DNA of 64,000 nucleotides from NCBI RefSeq assembly GCF_037414475.1, contig NZ_CP147913.1, positions 9,620,501 to 9,684,500 of the forward strand. The letters are read 5' to 3'. Positions 7,910 through 16,505 of the stretch are shown here, piece by piece; within the stretch, counting starts at the first letter, position 1; each line of letters starts with the position of its first letter. The DNA comes from Myxococcus stipitatus (GTDB lineage: Bacteria; Myxococcota; Myxococcia; Myxococcales; Myxococcaceae). The translations under genes were made by a program, and so were the position numbers. Below the pieces are notes generated by a model. That model ran no database searches. It was given only the letters and a program-made list of their open reading frames with translations, and was not told the origin of the DNA.

Positions 7910-9658
7910 CACCTCTTCGGATTGTTGGTTGTTGTCGGCCTCTTCGCGCTGCGGCGGGGCTTGCGTCCGCCTCTCGGGCTCGTACGGCGCGTCTGGACTG
8001 CCGAGAGCACGTGCGTGGCTTGCAGGTCCTCGGCTCGGATCTGCCATGGAGCATCCGGCATCACCTGCTTGGCGGGCAGCAAGCCGCCCTGGATGAGTTT
8101 TCGAATGACCTGGTTCGGCACTCCGAGGTTCGCGGCTGCATCCCGCATCGTGAGCCAGCCACTGTCATCGCGGGCCGGTGCGTAGGCTGAAATCCGTGCC
8201 GTCCGCCGGTAAGAGGCCACGCGACGCTTGGTCCACGCAAGGCCGTGGCCCGTTCGATGGCCCTTCCGATTGAGAAGCCCCGCGATGGCCTCGTCGGACT
8301 GCTCGCCAGCCATCGCACGAATCATCGCATCCGCGTCGGAGGAGGCGCGCCTCCGATGCTCTCCTGTCGCGGGCTTGCGCGCCCGCACTTCCGAGTGGCG
8401 TCCGCCTCGCCAGTGGATAACGAGCACCAGCTCGCGGAGAGCCTCGTCGATGTCGACGACGATTTCCTCAATCAGGCTGCGCACCAGGCGCTGTTTCACG
8501 GCGGCATCTGTCCCTGGCGCACCCCATGCTACGTGCAGGTTGCCCGCAAGGCGGAGTAGTTCCTCGCGGTCGGGAGCGGCGGCGGACATGGGCGTGGCCT
8601 CACTGACACGCTGCTCACAGGCATGGAGGTGGGTGAGCGCCGCGTTCCACCGTGCTTCCAGCTCCGCGGCGACGAGCCGGTTCTCTGGGTCGACGGTCTC
8701 ATAGCGGCGCTGTGCGAGGCGTACCTCGTAGCGCGCCTGCTCCCTCTCGAGCTCAAGTGCGTGACTGCGCTCCGCTTGTTGCTGTTGGGCGAGGCCCATG
8801 GCGGCTATCGCTGCCTCCACGGCAACGGGAGCGTCGGCCCGCAATACCTCGGTAGCGACAAGGTCATCTGGACGGGAGGCGCCGAAGGAGATGCAGGTCG
8901 CGGTGCCGTGGGCTTGGTGGCCTCGGTGGCAGACATAGCGGGCTCGGCGCGGCGGGCGCCCGGTGTACGCCACGAAGAGCATGCGTCCACACCGTCGGCA
9001 GCGCAGCAGACCCGAGAGTAGTGCCGCGCCACCTCTGCCGGCCTTCGCGCCGCCAGCGGGACGGCGGTGCGCGTTGCGCCGCAAGCGCTCCTGGTTGCGC
9101 TCGAATTCTTCCCAGGTGATGTAACCTGCATGGTGGTCTCGAAGCAGCACCGTCCACATCTGCATGGGACGGGGGTGCCCGTAGCTCTTCGACAGGCGCC
9201 CCTCGACAAGCTGGGTGCGCTGGGTCGACTTCCCATACGCATACACGCCAGCGTAGAAAGGATTCTGTAACACGCTGATGATGTTGCGATAGGCCGGTAG
9301 CATCCAGCACCATGTCGAGCCCGACCGCTTGCCATCGCCCGGTCGTGGGAACAGGTGCCGCTCGCGGCACATCCGCAAGTGCACCTGTCGCGCACTCTCC
9401 AGGTGCTCGAAGAGTCGGAAGACCGTACGGATGGCCTCCTGCACGCGAAGGTCTGGATCCACCTCCAATGCGGAGTCAGGAGACCACAGGTAGCCAACTG
9501 GCACGCCAATATGGAGCTCCCTGCGCCGTGCTTTCGCCAGCGCCCCATCGATAAGCCGTCGGCGCATCAATGTCAGCTCGAACTCGCTGATGGTTCCTTT
9601 CAGGCCCAGAAGGAGTCGGTCATTCGGCACGCTCGGGTCGTACGCACCGTCGCCATTC
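7909..9658 (-). pseudogene. large serine recombinase, catalytic N-terminus missing
   Basis: The readable product begins in the last part of the resolvase fold ([20 protein letters not shown]). It then runs through the long recombinase domain (ARRRELHIGVPVGYL ... NIISVLQNPFYAGVYAYG) and a zinc ribbon (CRRCGRM ... CHRG ... C), followed by a coiled coil. A C-terminal excisionase-like HTH (WLTMRDAAANLGVPNQVIRK) completes it. The nucleophilic serine and most of the catalytic domain are absent. Upstream of about 9658 the sequence is that of an IS3-type transposase fragment instead. It would have integrated or excised an element or phage; as it stands it should be inactive. Confidence 0.85.
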
Positions 9659-9795
9659 CAGGCTGAGGCACTCGTCGCGAAGGCGTCCGTTGAAATTCTC
9701 GTCGGTGCCGTTCTGCCAGGGCTTGCCAGGTGCGATGTGCGCCAGCTCGATGCGCGCTTCCGCGGCCCACCGCAGATAATGGAGGGCAAGCTCAC
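9659..9795 (-). pseudogene. IS3-family transposase fragment fused to the recombinase
   Basis: About 45 codons encode the run between the second and third catalytic acidic residues of an IS3 OrfB ([20 protein letters not shown], then [10 protein letters not shown]). The final E of the DDE triad is included. The fragment starts within one base of the zinc-ribbon stop codon (9796-9798) and ends at the recombinase breakpoint. It is in a frame different from the recombinase. It is a remnant only and marks a rearrangement junction. Confidence 0.8.
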
Positions 9796-10008
9796 TTAGA
9801 GCATGACGCCATCAATGATCGTCTCTTGCTGGCACGGGGTACAGCGGATTCGAACCGCACCTCTCCCCCGACCGCGGCTGTACTCGAGCTCCACCGGCTT
9901 CCCACACAGAGGACAGGTTGGAGGATGGGCTTGTCTTGGCTGACTCTCGATCATCCGCTCAAGATCTTCCCAGGTCGATGGCCTCGATTGATTATCTGTA
10001 TCACCCAT
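9796..10008 (-). CDS. short zinc-ribbon protein (intact copy)
   Basis: 70 residues from ATG 10008, with a GGGGAC Shine-Dalgarno. The N-terminal part carries [10 protein letters not shown]. Two CxxC pairs follow, CPLCGK and CTPC, spaced about 25 residues apart as in a zinc ribbon. No signal peptide or membrane segment is present. It lies 9 bp after the stop of the upstream small gene, so it is the last gene of a minus-strand operon (10936 to 9796). A broken homologue lies at 2896-4601, again directly after an orphan gene. The fold is inferred from cysteine spacing; the role is unknown. Confidence 0.65.
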   Translation of the reverse strand: MGDTDNQSRPSTWEDLERMIESQPRQAHPPTCPLCGKPVELEYSRGRGRGAVRIRCTPCQQETIIDGVML

Positions 10009-10017
10009 GACCGTCCC

Positions 10018-10242
10018 CTAGTGCGCCAGCGGCCGCTTCAGCGAGTATTTCTTATGGTAACGAACTGCCACATTCTCGACATAGTCTTCTTCGACATCAA
10101 GGGCCTTTCGAAGCTGCTGTGCCCTCTCGCCCCCCCTCTGCACACCGATGACTAGCGATTGATGTGGCCTCCCATAGTAGACCAGCGGCAATGCAGTGCG
10201 TCCTTGCAGATTGTCGCCTCTCTCAATCAGCCTTCTCGGCGA
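10018..10242 (-). CDS. small orphan protein in zinc-ribbon operon
   Basis: 74 residues from a GTG at 10242; a TTG at 10263 is also in frame. It is basic at the C-terminus (RYHKKYSLKR) with a central LPLVYYGRPHQSLVIGVQRG stretch. The start overlaps the 3' end of the 155-residue gene by about 20 bp, and the stop is 9 bp before the zinc-ribbon start, which supports one transcript. No recognised domain. Low certainty, because the start has no clear ribosome binding site. Confidence 0.4.
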   Translation of the reverse strand, partial: SPRRLIERGDNLQGRTALPLVYYGRPHQSLVIGVQRGGERAQQLRKALDVEEDYVENVAVRYHKKYSLKRPLAH

Positions 10243-10690
10243 CACGAACAAGTGCCATGGCAATTCCCCGCCAGAGGGCTAAGTACTCTCGTGTAGGCAT
10301 GTCAACAGTGCCGTCATAGGGCGGCGCAAACGTGCTCTCGCGGTAGACTCCCACCCTTGCCCGGACGCGTTCTGAGTCGACAAAGGCACTAAACTCAAAA
10401 CATCCACCAGCGAGATAGACCCTGTGTACCTCGCTTCGTCCTAGGGCAACAATATCCTCGAGGCGAACATAATAACTTAGCAAGAAGCGAGCATCGGAGT
10501 CGACATCCAGAATGAACTCGTCGCCTTCGCCGCCGTTGAGATAGCGAACCCCCAGCGCGTTTAGCCCCGTGAGTCGAATTTGGTCGTAGCCCCGCTGCTC
10601 CAACGCATCGACATACTTGCTGGGGTGTTGCGGAATTAGGATGCGAGGCTCTTTGCACTGAGGGTCGATCGCAATGTCTATCTGTTTCAT
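10223..10690 (-). CDS. orphan protein, 155 aa, low GC
   Basis: The start is ATG 10690 with AGGGG about 9 nt upstream. The product is soluble, starts KQIDIAIDPQ, and has several aromatic beta-like segments (ARFLLSYYVRLEDIVAL, HRVYLAGGCFEFSAF). The local base composition is less GC-rich than that of core genes in the window, consistent with horizontal origin. It sits 15 bp after the cysteine-rich frame at 10706-10936 and overlaps the small gene downstream. It looks like a cassette gene such as an immunity protein, but this is a guess from context and size alone. Confidence 0.6.
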   Translation of the reverse strand: MKQIDIAIDPQCKEPRILIPQHPSKYVDALEQRGYDQIRLTGLNALGVRYLNGGEGDEFILDVDSDARFLLSYYVRLEDIVALGRSEVHRVYLAGGCFEFSAFVDSERVRARVGVYRESTFAPPYDGTVDMPTREYLALWRGIAMALVRVAEKAD

Positions 10691-10705
10691 GGTGATAAAC
10701 CCCTG

Positions 10706-10936
10706 CTATCGCTTCCCGGGTCCGCCATAGGGGTAATTGGTCTCGTCGATTGGATAAATATGCATCTCGCCATCTTGGGGAATTGCCAAGGCACGGTCCG
10801 CTTCGCAGCATCCGCCCCCTCCCACGACACGAGCCATCTCGCCGATTGGACAGACCAAGGTCCGACTCGACCCCCAAGTCGAGCAAGTGGGCTCTAACTT
10901 TTCGCACGGCATCACGTCAATCCGGCGATTCCACAC
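10706..10936 (-). CDS. cysteine-rich small ORF, possibly a truncated C-terminal domain
   Basis: 76 codons from a GTG at 10936; an ATG at 10912 is the alternative. An in-frame TGA lies just upstream, so the frame cannot be longer. The product has six cysteines, including a Gly-rich GGGGCC motif, and ends in HIYPIDETNYPYGG. The abrupt start next to the core gene sppA and lack of a signal peptide suggest the tail of a larger lost protein. It is followed after 15 bp by the 155-residue gene. No family recognised. Confidence 0.4.
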   Translation of the reverse strand: MWNRRIDVMPCEKLEPTCSTWGSSRTLVCPIGEMARVVGGGGCCEADRALAIPQDGEMHIYPIDETNYPYGGPGKR

Positions 10937-10998
10937 GCTTCATACGAAGCGGCGAACGGATGCTGGTCGTTGCTCTCGTGGGTTTCGGCCGAGGCGTC

Positions 10999-12789
10999 TC
11001 AACTCTTGCCGTCGTGTGCTTCACGGACCCACTGGCGTACCCAGCCACGCCACTGGGTCTCATCGGTCAGTGAAACCAGTAAATCCCGCTCCTGCCCGCC
11101 CAGGTTCCAAGACCAGGAACAGAAGGCATACGTCTGGGGGTGTGCGGCGCCCATGACCAACCGCAGGAGCGACATCCTCCGCTCCGGAGCGCCGTACGAC
11201 TTCAGCTCGAAGTCCCCAGGCGCCACATTCGCCAGTGACAGCGCATGCCGGCACGCCTCCTCGAACCCGCCAATCCTATCCACCAGCCCCACGTCCTTCG
11301 CGCGCAGGCCCGAATACACCCGCCCCTCCGCCAGGGCGTGAATCTCTTCCTTCGTCCGCCCTCGCGCCTTCGCCACGTGACCCAAGAAGGACTGGTACAT
11401 CTCCTCGATGTCCGCCTCGAGGGCCGCCCGCTCCCCTTCCGAGAACGGCCTCGAGAACGACAACAGGCCCGCGTTCGCCCCGCGCGTCATCACCGTCCGG
11501 TGAATCCCTAGCAACTTGAGCAAACCACTCGTGTCGAACTTCCCCGCGAACACGCCGATCGACCCCACCACCGCGTGCGGCGCGCTCCACAACTCCTTCG
11601 CCCCCAGCGCCACCATGTACCCGGCGCTCGCGCACACCCGGTCCATGTACGCCAGCACCGGCTTCTTGCGCGCCACCCGCTGCACCGCCTCCAGGATCTG
11701 CTCGGACGCAATCGCCGCGCCCCCGGGGCTGTTGACGTACAGCAACACCGCCTTGGAGCGCTTGTCCCGCGCCGCCGCTCGCAATCCCTTCACCACCGCG
11801 TCCGCCGTCGCCAGCCGCCCTCCCGCGCTCCCCGCCCCTGGAACAATCATTCCCGATACCGGGACGAAAGCCAGACGCGGACGCCGCTTCAATCGCTTCC
11901 ACTTCACCGGCGGAAACGGCACCGTCTCCAGGTACGTCTCCAACGGCTCCAACTCCGTCTCATCCTCCACCGGCGCTGCTGCCTTCGCGTCGGCCGACGC
12001 CGCCACCAACCCCAGATGCACCGGCAGGTCCGCCTCGCTCACCAGCGCGTCCACCAACCCCGCCGCCTTCGCCCGCTGCGCGCTGAACGGTCCCTGGTCG
12101 ATGAGCGCCTTCACCTCGTCGGGCGTCTTCCTCCGCCCCGCGGACACCGCCGCCACCAACGCCCCGTAGCGCTCCTCCAGGAACGACTCCACCGTGCGAC
12201 GCTGGATGTCCGAGACCTCCGGATGCGTGAACAACTCCGGCGCCGTCTTGTAATCACCCCGCCGGACGAACTGCCCCCGGATGCCCACCCGCGCCAGGCC
12301 CTCGCCCAACGCCGTGGCCTCGGCGGCATAACCGACCAGCTCCAACCGCCCCATGGGCGCCAGCAACACCTCGTCCGCCGCGCACAACACCGCGTAGCTG
12401 TCCGAGTCCACCATCACCGCCCACGCCACCACCCGCTTCCCCGCGGCCCGGAACTCCTTCAGGAGCGCCACCACCGCCTCCTGCTTCACCTGCGGCAGCC
12501 CCAGCGCTTCCACCTCCAGCAGGATGCCCTTCACCCGCGCATCCTTCGCCAACAGCCGCAAGGCCTCCCCGAACCGCTCCAGGGACGTCACATCCGCGGG
12601 CTCCGGCGCGGCCCCTCCCCCCAGCGAGAACCACGGCCGGCGCCGCTCGCGGTAGGTCGGGTCCCCGGTCAGCCGGAAACGCACGTACGCCGGCCGGTGA
12701 CGCGCGGCCAACATCCGGAAGGGCGCTCCGAGGAGGGTGCGCAGCAACAACAGCAGGTTCGCGAGAGCAATGAAGGGCAGGCGCAGCAT
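10999..12789 (-). CDS. sppA: signal peptide peptidase SppA, long (67K-type) form
   Basis: 596 residues from ATG 12789. A hydrophobic N-terminal segment (FIALANLLLLLRTLLG) anchors it in the inner membrane. Two S49 peptidase domains follow. The first carries the catalytic lysine in GDYKTAPELF (Lys181), the second the nucleophile in CASAGYMVAL (Ser388). The layout equals the E. coli tandem SppA, which forms a membrane-bound bowl that degrades cleaved signal peptides. It is the first core gene to the right of the island. The stop codon is intact and nothing suggests that the island damaged it. Confidence 0.93.
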   Translation of the reverse strand: MLRLPFIALANLLLLLRTLLGAPFRMLAARHRPAYVRFRLTGDPTYRERRRPWFSLGGGAAPEPADVTSLERFGEALRLLAKDARVKGILLEVEALGLPQVKQEAVVALLKEFRAAGKRVVAWAVMVDSDSYAVLCAADEVLLAPMGRLELVGYAAEATALGEGLARVGIRGQFVRRGDYKTAPELFTHPEVSDIQRRTVESFLEERYGALVAAVSAGRRKTPDEVKALIDQGPFSAQRAKAAGLVDALVSEADLPVHLGLVAASADAKAAAPVEDETELEPLETYLETVPFPPVKWKRLKRRPRLAFVPVSGMIVPGAGSAGGRLATADAVVKGLRAAARDKRSKAVLLYVNSPGGAAIASEQILEAVQRVARKKPVLAYMDRVCASAGYMVALGAKELWSAPHAVVGSIGVFAGKFDTSGLLKLLGIHRTVMTRGANAGLLSFSRPFSEGERAALEADIEEMYQSFLGHVAKARGRTKEEIHALAEGRVYSGLRAKDVGLVDRIGGFEEACRHALSLANVAPGDFELKSYGAPERRMSLLRLVMGAAHPQTYAFCSWSWNLGGQERDLLVSLTDETQWRGWVRQWVREAHDGKS

Positions 12790-12893
12790 GGCGTCCCGTG
12801 GTGGATGTGGGCGTCCAGGCGCGTACCTGGACAGCCTCCCCAGGCGCAAGCCCTGTTCAGCACTCCCGTTGGGTCGTGATAGCCTCCCCCCTC

Positions 12894-13247
12894 ATGCAAA
12901 CCCCTTCCCTCGCCCGACTCCTCCTCGTCCTCGCACTCGCGACGGGCGGAGCCGCGCTGGCCCAGCCGCGCAAACCGGTCCAGGACTTCCAAGCCCCTCG
13001 TGAGATCACCGCCGAAGAGCGGGAGGCCGCCAAGCAGCGCGCCATGGGCAACAACCTCAACTCCTACGGCAAGGACATCCAGGTGAAGGCGCAGCCCTTC
13101 CCGTGGAAGGCCGTGGGCCTCGCCGGCATCGTGTTCCTCGCCGCCATCCCCTTCGGCATCCGCGCCTTCCGCAGCACGTCGAAGGAGATGAGCAACGCGA
13201 ACACCTTCGGCAATAACTCCAACCGGGGCGAAGACGAAGAGGCCTGA
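12894..13247 (+). CDS. small exported single-span membrane protein
   Basis: 117 residues from ATG 12894. A signal peptide (LARLLLVLALATGGAALAQ) is followed by a charged segment (ITAEEREAAKQRAM). One transmembrane helix follows (AVGLAGIVFLAAIPFGIRAF), then a polar Asn/Ser/Glu-rich C-terminus. It is divergent from sppA (105 bp between starts) and convergent with rtcA (7 bp between stops). No enzymatic motif and no family I can name. Confidence 0.7.
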   Translation: MQTPSLARLLLVLALATGGAALAQPRKPVQDFQAPREITAEEREAAKQRAMGNNLNSYGKDIQVKAQPFPWKAVGLAGIVFLAAIPFGIRAFRSTSKEMSNANTFGNNSNRGEDEEA

Positions 13248-13254
13248 ATCAGCC

Positions 13255-14328
13255 TCACGCCGGCGCCACCTCCACCGCCCCTCCCGCGTCCACTCGAACC
13301 CGAACCGGAAGGAACTGCTCGAGGACGCGGGCGTGGGTGGTCAGATGGTCCGTCACCCGCGCCGCCGAGAACCGCGTCGTTCCCGGCGTCACCGCCCCCA
13401 GCCGCCCCGACGCCAACAGCGCCGCTGGCAGGAGAATCTGGTCCGCCAGGTACTCATCCAGCGCGCCCCCCGTCTCCATGAAGCGCGTCAGCGCCTCGCC
13501 CGCCTCCCGCCCTACTTCCTCGGCGGGACGGCCCTTCTCTCCCAGCGCCGTGAAGCCCGCGATGGTGTGCTCGAACTGAGCCAGCACGAATGTCACCGTG
13601 CCCATGGAGCGAGTGACGGGCAGCGGCCGGTTCTCCGCCTCCGCCAGGATGCCTCGCTCGCGCAACGTCGACACCGTGGCGCGTGACTGCCGCTCGGCGA
13701 TGCTGAAGGGCAGTCCTCCCACGAACGACGAGACATGCACCTCGCGCAACATCCCGCGCGCGGGCAACTCCACCAACAGAGGCGGCTCCCGAGGAGCGCC
13801 CACCTGCGCGACCATCTCCCCCGCGCCCTCCGGATAGAACCCGGCCTGAGGCATCGTGAGGTGCACGGGAAACCCGTACGCATGCGCCACCGGCTGCCAC
13901 ACCGTGGCCACGTAGTGGAAGCTGGGGCTGTGCGGCAGGTGCGTGCCTCCCCGCAGCGTGAGCCGCCCGCCTCCCGCCAACGCCAGCGGATACACCAGGC
14001 ACTGGAAGATGAGCGGCGTGCTCCCCGCCGTGCCCACCTCCAACAAGTAGTCCCCGGCGCGCACGGGACATGGGGTGAATGAGAGCTCGGATGCGCCCAC
14101 CGTGGCGCCTTCACTGAGTCCTCCCAAGGCCTCCGCCCCACGCACACATGCCAAGTGCTGAGGCCTCAATCCAGGAGGCTCACGACGCGCGCGAAGGCGT
14201 GTGATGTGAAACGGACGCCCCGTGATGAGCGACAACGACAGGGCCGAGCGGAGGATCTGCCCTCCCCCCTCACCCTCACTCCCATCGAGCCGCACCGGCC
14301 CATTCTCGAGCCCCTCGGTGCCAGTCAT
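13255..14328 (-). CDS. rtcA: RNA 3'-terminal phosphate cyclase
   Basis: 357 residues with an AAGGG ribosome site before ATG 14328. The RtcA signature GSEGEGGGQILRSALSLSLI is at about 16-35, followed by RREPPGLRPQHLACV and the HLPHSPSFHY region. The conserved histidine that becomes adenylylated is expected in VTDHLTTHARVLEQFL near the C-terminus. The enzyme converts RNA 3'-phosphates to 2',3'-cyclic phosphates using ATP. No rtcB or rtcR is adjacent, unlike the enterobacterial rtcBA operon. Length and motifs are normal. Confidence 0.93.
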   Translation of the reverse strand: MTGTEGLENGPVRLDGSEGEGGGQILRSALSLSLITGRPFHITRLRARREPPGLRPQHLACVRGAEALGGLSEGATVGASELSFTPCPVRAGDYLLEVGTAGSTPLIFQCLVYPLALAGGGRLTLRGGTHLPHSPSFHYVATVWQPVAHAYGFPVHLTMPQAGFYPEGAGEMVAQVGAPREPPLLVELPARGMLREVHVSSFVGGLPFSIAERQSRATVSTLRERGILAEAENRPLPVTRSMGTVTFVLAQFEHTIAGFTALGEKGRPAEEVGREAGEALTRFMETGGALDEYLADQILLPAALLASGRLGAVTPGTTRFSAARVTDHLTTHARVLEQFLPVRVRVDAGGAVEVAPA

Positions 14329-14460
14329 GACCCTTCCCGTCCCTCAGTGCCCGCGGAAGCTAACAGGAACGATCGGCAATCTCTCGTGAAGTTGCTCTCG
14401 CACCGCGCATGAGCGGACGGTGCCTGACAGATGCACCGCCACGCTCGGAGTCACGCCGCA

Positions 14461-16416
14461 TCAACCGCCTTGCGCATCCAACGCGGGCAATACACCCACC
14501 TCGATGAAGCTCGGGTGTGCCGACGAGTGATACACGCGATGAAACGCACGCGTGAAGTCCGTGTCCTTGGCCTCGAAGATGTTCGGCACGTACGTCTGCG
14601 GATTCCGGTCGATGAACGGGAACCAGCTCGACTGCACCTGGATCATCACCCGATGCCCCCGCTGGAACGTATGGAGGACGTCGTTGATGGTGAAGCGTAC
14701 CTTCGTCACCTCGCCGGGCTTGAACGCCTTGGGCTCGCTGTAGCTCTCGCGGAAGCGGCCACGGAACGGCTCACCGCGCACCAGCGTCTGCTGCCCACCC
14801 CGGTTCTTCGTGCCGTTCTCCTCGTCGTCAGCCTTCTGGCCCGGAAGCACCCCGGGGTTCACGTCGATGAGCTTCACCACCCAGTCCGCGTCAGACCCGG
14901 TCGTGGAGACCCACAGCTCCGCCTCCAGCGGGCCCGCGAGCGTGAGGTCCTGTTCCAGCGGCTCCGTCTGGAACACCAACACGTCCGGACGGCTCGCCGC
15001 GAAGCGCTGGTCCTCCGTCATGTAGTTCTTGCTCCAGCCCGTCGTCAGCTCCTGTGTGTACGGCACGGGCCTGGCCGGGTCGCTCACGTACTCCGCGAAG
15101 GACTCCGCCGCCCCCTTGCCGGCGGGCGCCTGCGTCGACAGTCCTCCCTTGGGCTGGAAGTACAGCTTCGTCCCGCGCAGTCCCTTCGGCGGCCACGCGT
15201 CGAACTGGCGCCAGCGGTTGGCGCCTGTCTCGAACACCAAGGCCTCGGGCACCTCGGGCGCGGCCCCTCCCTTGAGGTGGTGCTTGAAGAAGCCCAGGGC
15301 CAGGTCCTGATACGTCTCCGCGGTGCGGAAGCCGAACTGGGCGTCGCCCAGCGAGGAGCCCTCGGTGCGAATCCATCCACCGTGAGACCACGGCCCCATG
15401 ATGAGCGTGTTCGCCGTGCCGGGGTTCTGCTTCTCGATGGCGGCATACGTCCGCAGCGGCCCGTACAGGTCCTCCGTGTCGTACCAGCCACCCACCACCA
15501 GCATCGCCGCCTTGATGTTCTTCAGGTGCGGCAGGATGTTCCGCTCCTTCCAGAAGGCGTCGTAGTTGGGGTGCGCCACCACGTCCTTCCAGAACGCCAC
15601 GTCGCCCTTGAAGTACTTCGTGTCGGCGTTGCTCAACGGGCCCAGGTCCAGGAAGAACTGATACCCATCCGGGGTGCCGAAGTCGAAGCGAGCGAAGTCC
15701 TCGCTGGCGGTGGGAGCCCGGCGCGGCTTGCCGAAGCCCGAGAAGAAGTTGAAGGCGAGCGCCAGGTTGAAGGCCCCGTGACGGTGCATGTCGTCCCAGA
15801 ACCAGTCTCCGATGGGGGCCTGCGGTGACACGGCCTTGAGCGCGGGATGGGAGTCGATGGCTCCCGCGGAGGCATAGAAGCCGGGATACGAGATACCCCA
15901 TTGGCCCACGCGGCCGTTGTTGTGGGGCAGGCGCTTCACCAGCCAGTCGATGGTGTCATACGTGTCCGAGCTCTCGTCCGTCTCCTTGGGCCCGCGCTTC
16001 TTCGGATTGTGCGGACGCACGTTGACGAACTCGCCCTCGGACATGTGCTGACCGCGCACGTCCTGGAAGACGAAGATGTAGCCCTCCTTCTCGAAGTCCT
16101 CGGTCGGCCCCAGCCGCTTCGGATAGCGGTCCGCGCCATAGGGCCCGACGCTGTACGGCGTGCGGACCAACAGGATGGGATAGCGCTTGCTGGGGGATGC
16201 ATCCACCGGGACATACACGGACGTGAAGAGCTTCACGCCGTCCCGCATGGGGATGCGGTACTCGAACTTGGTGTAGCCCGAGCGGATGCGCTCAATCCGC
16301 TCCGGCGTCGCGGTGGCGCCCACCTTCGGAGGGGCCGCGGGAGGTGTCTGCGCGAGCGAAGGACTGGCGAGGGAACACAGCAACAGTGCCGCGAGTTTGC
16401 GGGACACGGTGGACAT
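14461..16416 (-). CDS. CocE/NonD-family secreted serine hydrolase (X-Pro dipeptidyl-peptidase-like)
   Basis: 651 residues from ATG 16416 with a GGAG site. A signal peptide (LAALLLCSLASPSLAQ) directs export. The alpha/beta-hydrolase core begins YRIPMRDGVKLFTSVYVP. The nucleophile elbow is GQWGISYPGFY (Ser in GISYPG), and histidine is expected in MGPWSHGGW. The C-terminal third is the jelly-roll of the X-Pro dipeptidyl-peptidase C-terminal family (ending in HRVMIQVQSSWFP, NPQTY). Members hydrolyse acyl-amides, esters or X-Pro peptides; the substrate here cannot be told. It is a stand-alone gene. Confidence 0.88.
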   Translation of the reverse strand: MSTVSRKLAALLLCSLASPSLAQTPPAAPPKVGATATPERIERIRSGYTKFEYRIPMRDGVKLFTSVYVPVDASPSKRYPILLVRTPYSVGPYGADRYPKRLGPTEDFEKEGYIFVFQDVRGQHMSEGEFVNVRPHNPKKRGPKETDESSDTYDTIDWLVKRLPHNNGRVGQWGISYPGFYASAGAIDSHPALKAVSPQAPIGDWFWDDMHRHGAFNLALAFNFFSGFGKPRRAPTASEDFARFDFGTPDGYQFFLDLGPLSNADTKYFKGDVAFWKDVVAHPNYDAFWKERNILPHLKNIKAAMLVVGGWYDTEDLYGPLRTYAAIEKQNPGTANTLIMGPWSHGGWIRTEGSSLGDAQFGFRTAETYQDLALGFFKHHLKGGAAPEVPEALVFETGANRWRQFDAWPPKGLRGTKLYFQPKGGLSTQAPAGKGAAESFAEYVSDPARPVPYTQELTTGWSKNYMTEDQRFAASRPDVLVFQTEPLEQDLTLAGPLEAELWVSTTGSDADWVVKLIDVNPGVLPGQKADDEENGTKNRGGQQTLVRGEPFRGRFRESYSEPKAFKPGEVTKVRFTINDVLHTFQRGHRVMIQVQSSWFPFIDRNPQTYVPNIFEAKDTDFTRAFHRVYHSSAHPSFIEVGVLPALDAQGG

Positions 16417-16505
16417 GCACGCTCCAGGGAGGGGACGCGACCTCGTGGGGGACACAGCCTACCCCGAACGTCGGGAGCCCCCGTTTGTTCCCTGCCCCCG
16501 GTGAA

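Larger units (their letters stand above)
2851..10998. mobile_element. accessory island next to tRNA-Gly
   Basis: Between the tRNA terminator and the sppA stop codon nearly every item is mobile or unrecognised. It holds two complete IS3-family elements, IS66 and IS3 transposase relics, a 5'-truncated large serine recombinase, and small orphan genes. Parts (about 10200-10750) are visibly less GC-rich than the flanking housekeeping genes. I looked for a repeat of the tRNA 3' end near the right boundary and found none, so the island is not proven to be tRNA-integrated. The boundaries given are the neighbouring core features, not mapped attachment sites. Confidence 0.6.

Noticed and set aside
10900-11000. 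Search for a direct repeat of the tRNA-Gly 3' end as attR
   Set aside because: No stretch similar to the T-arm/acceptor sequence was seen near the right border or elsewhere in the island.
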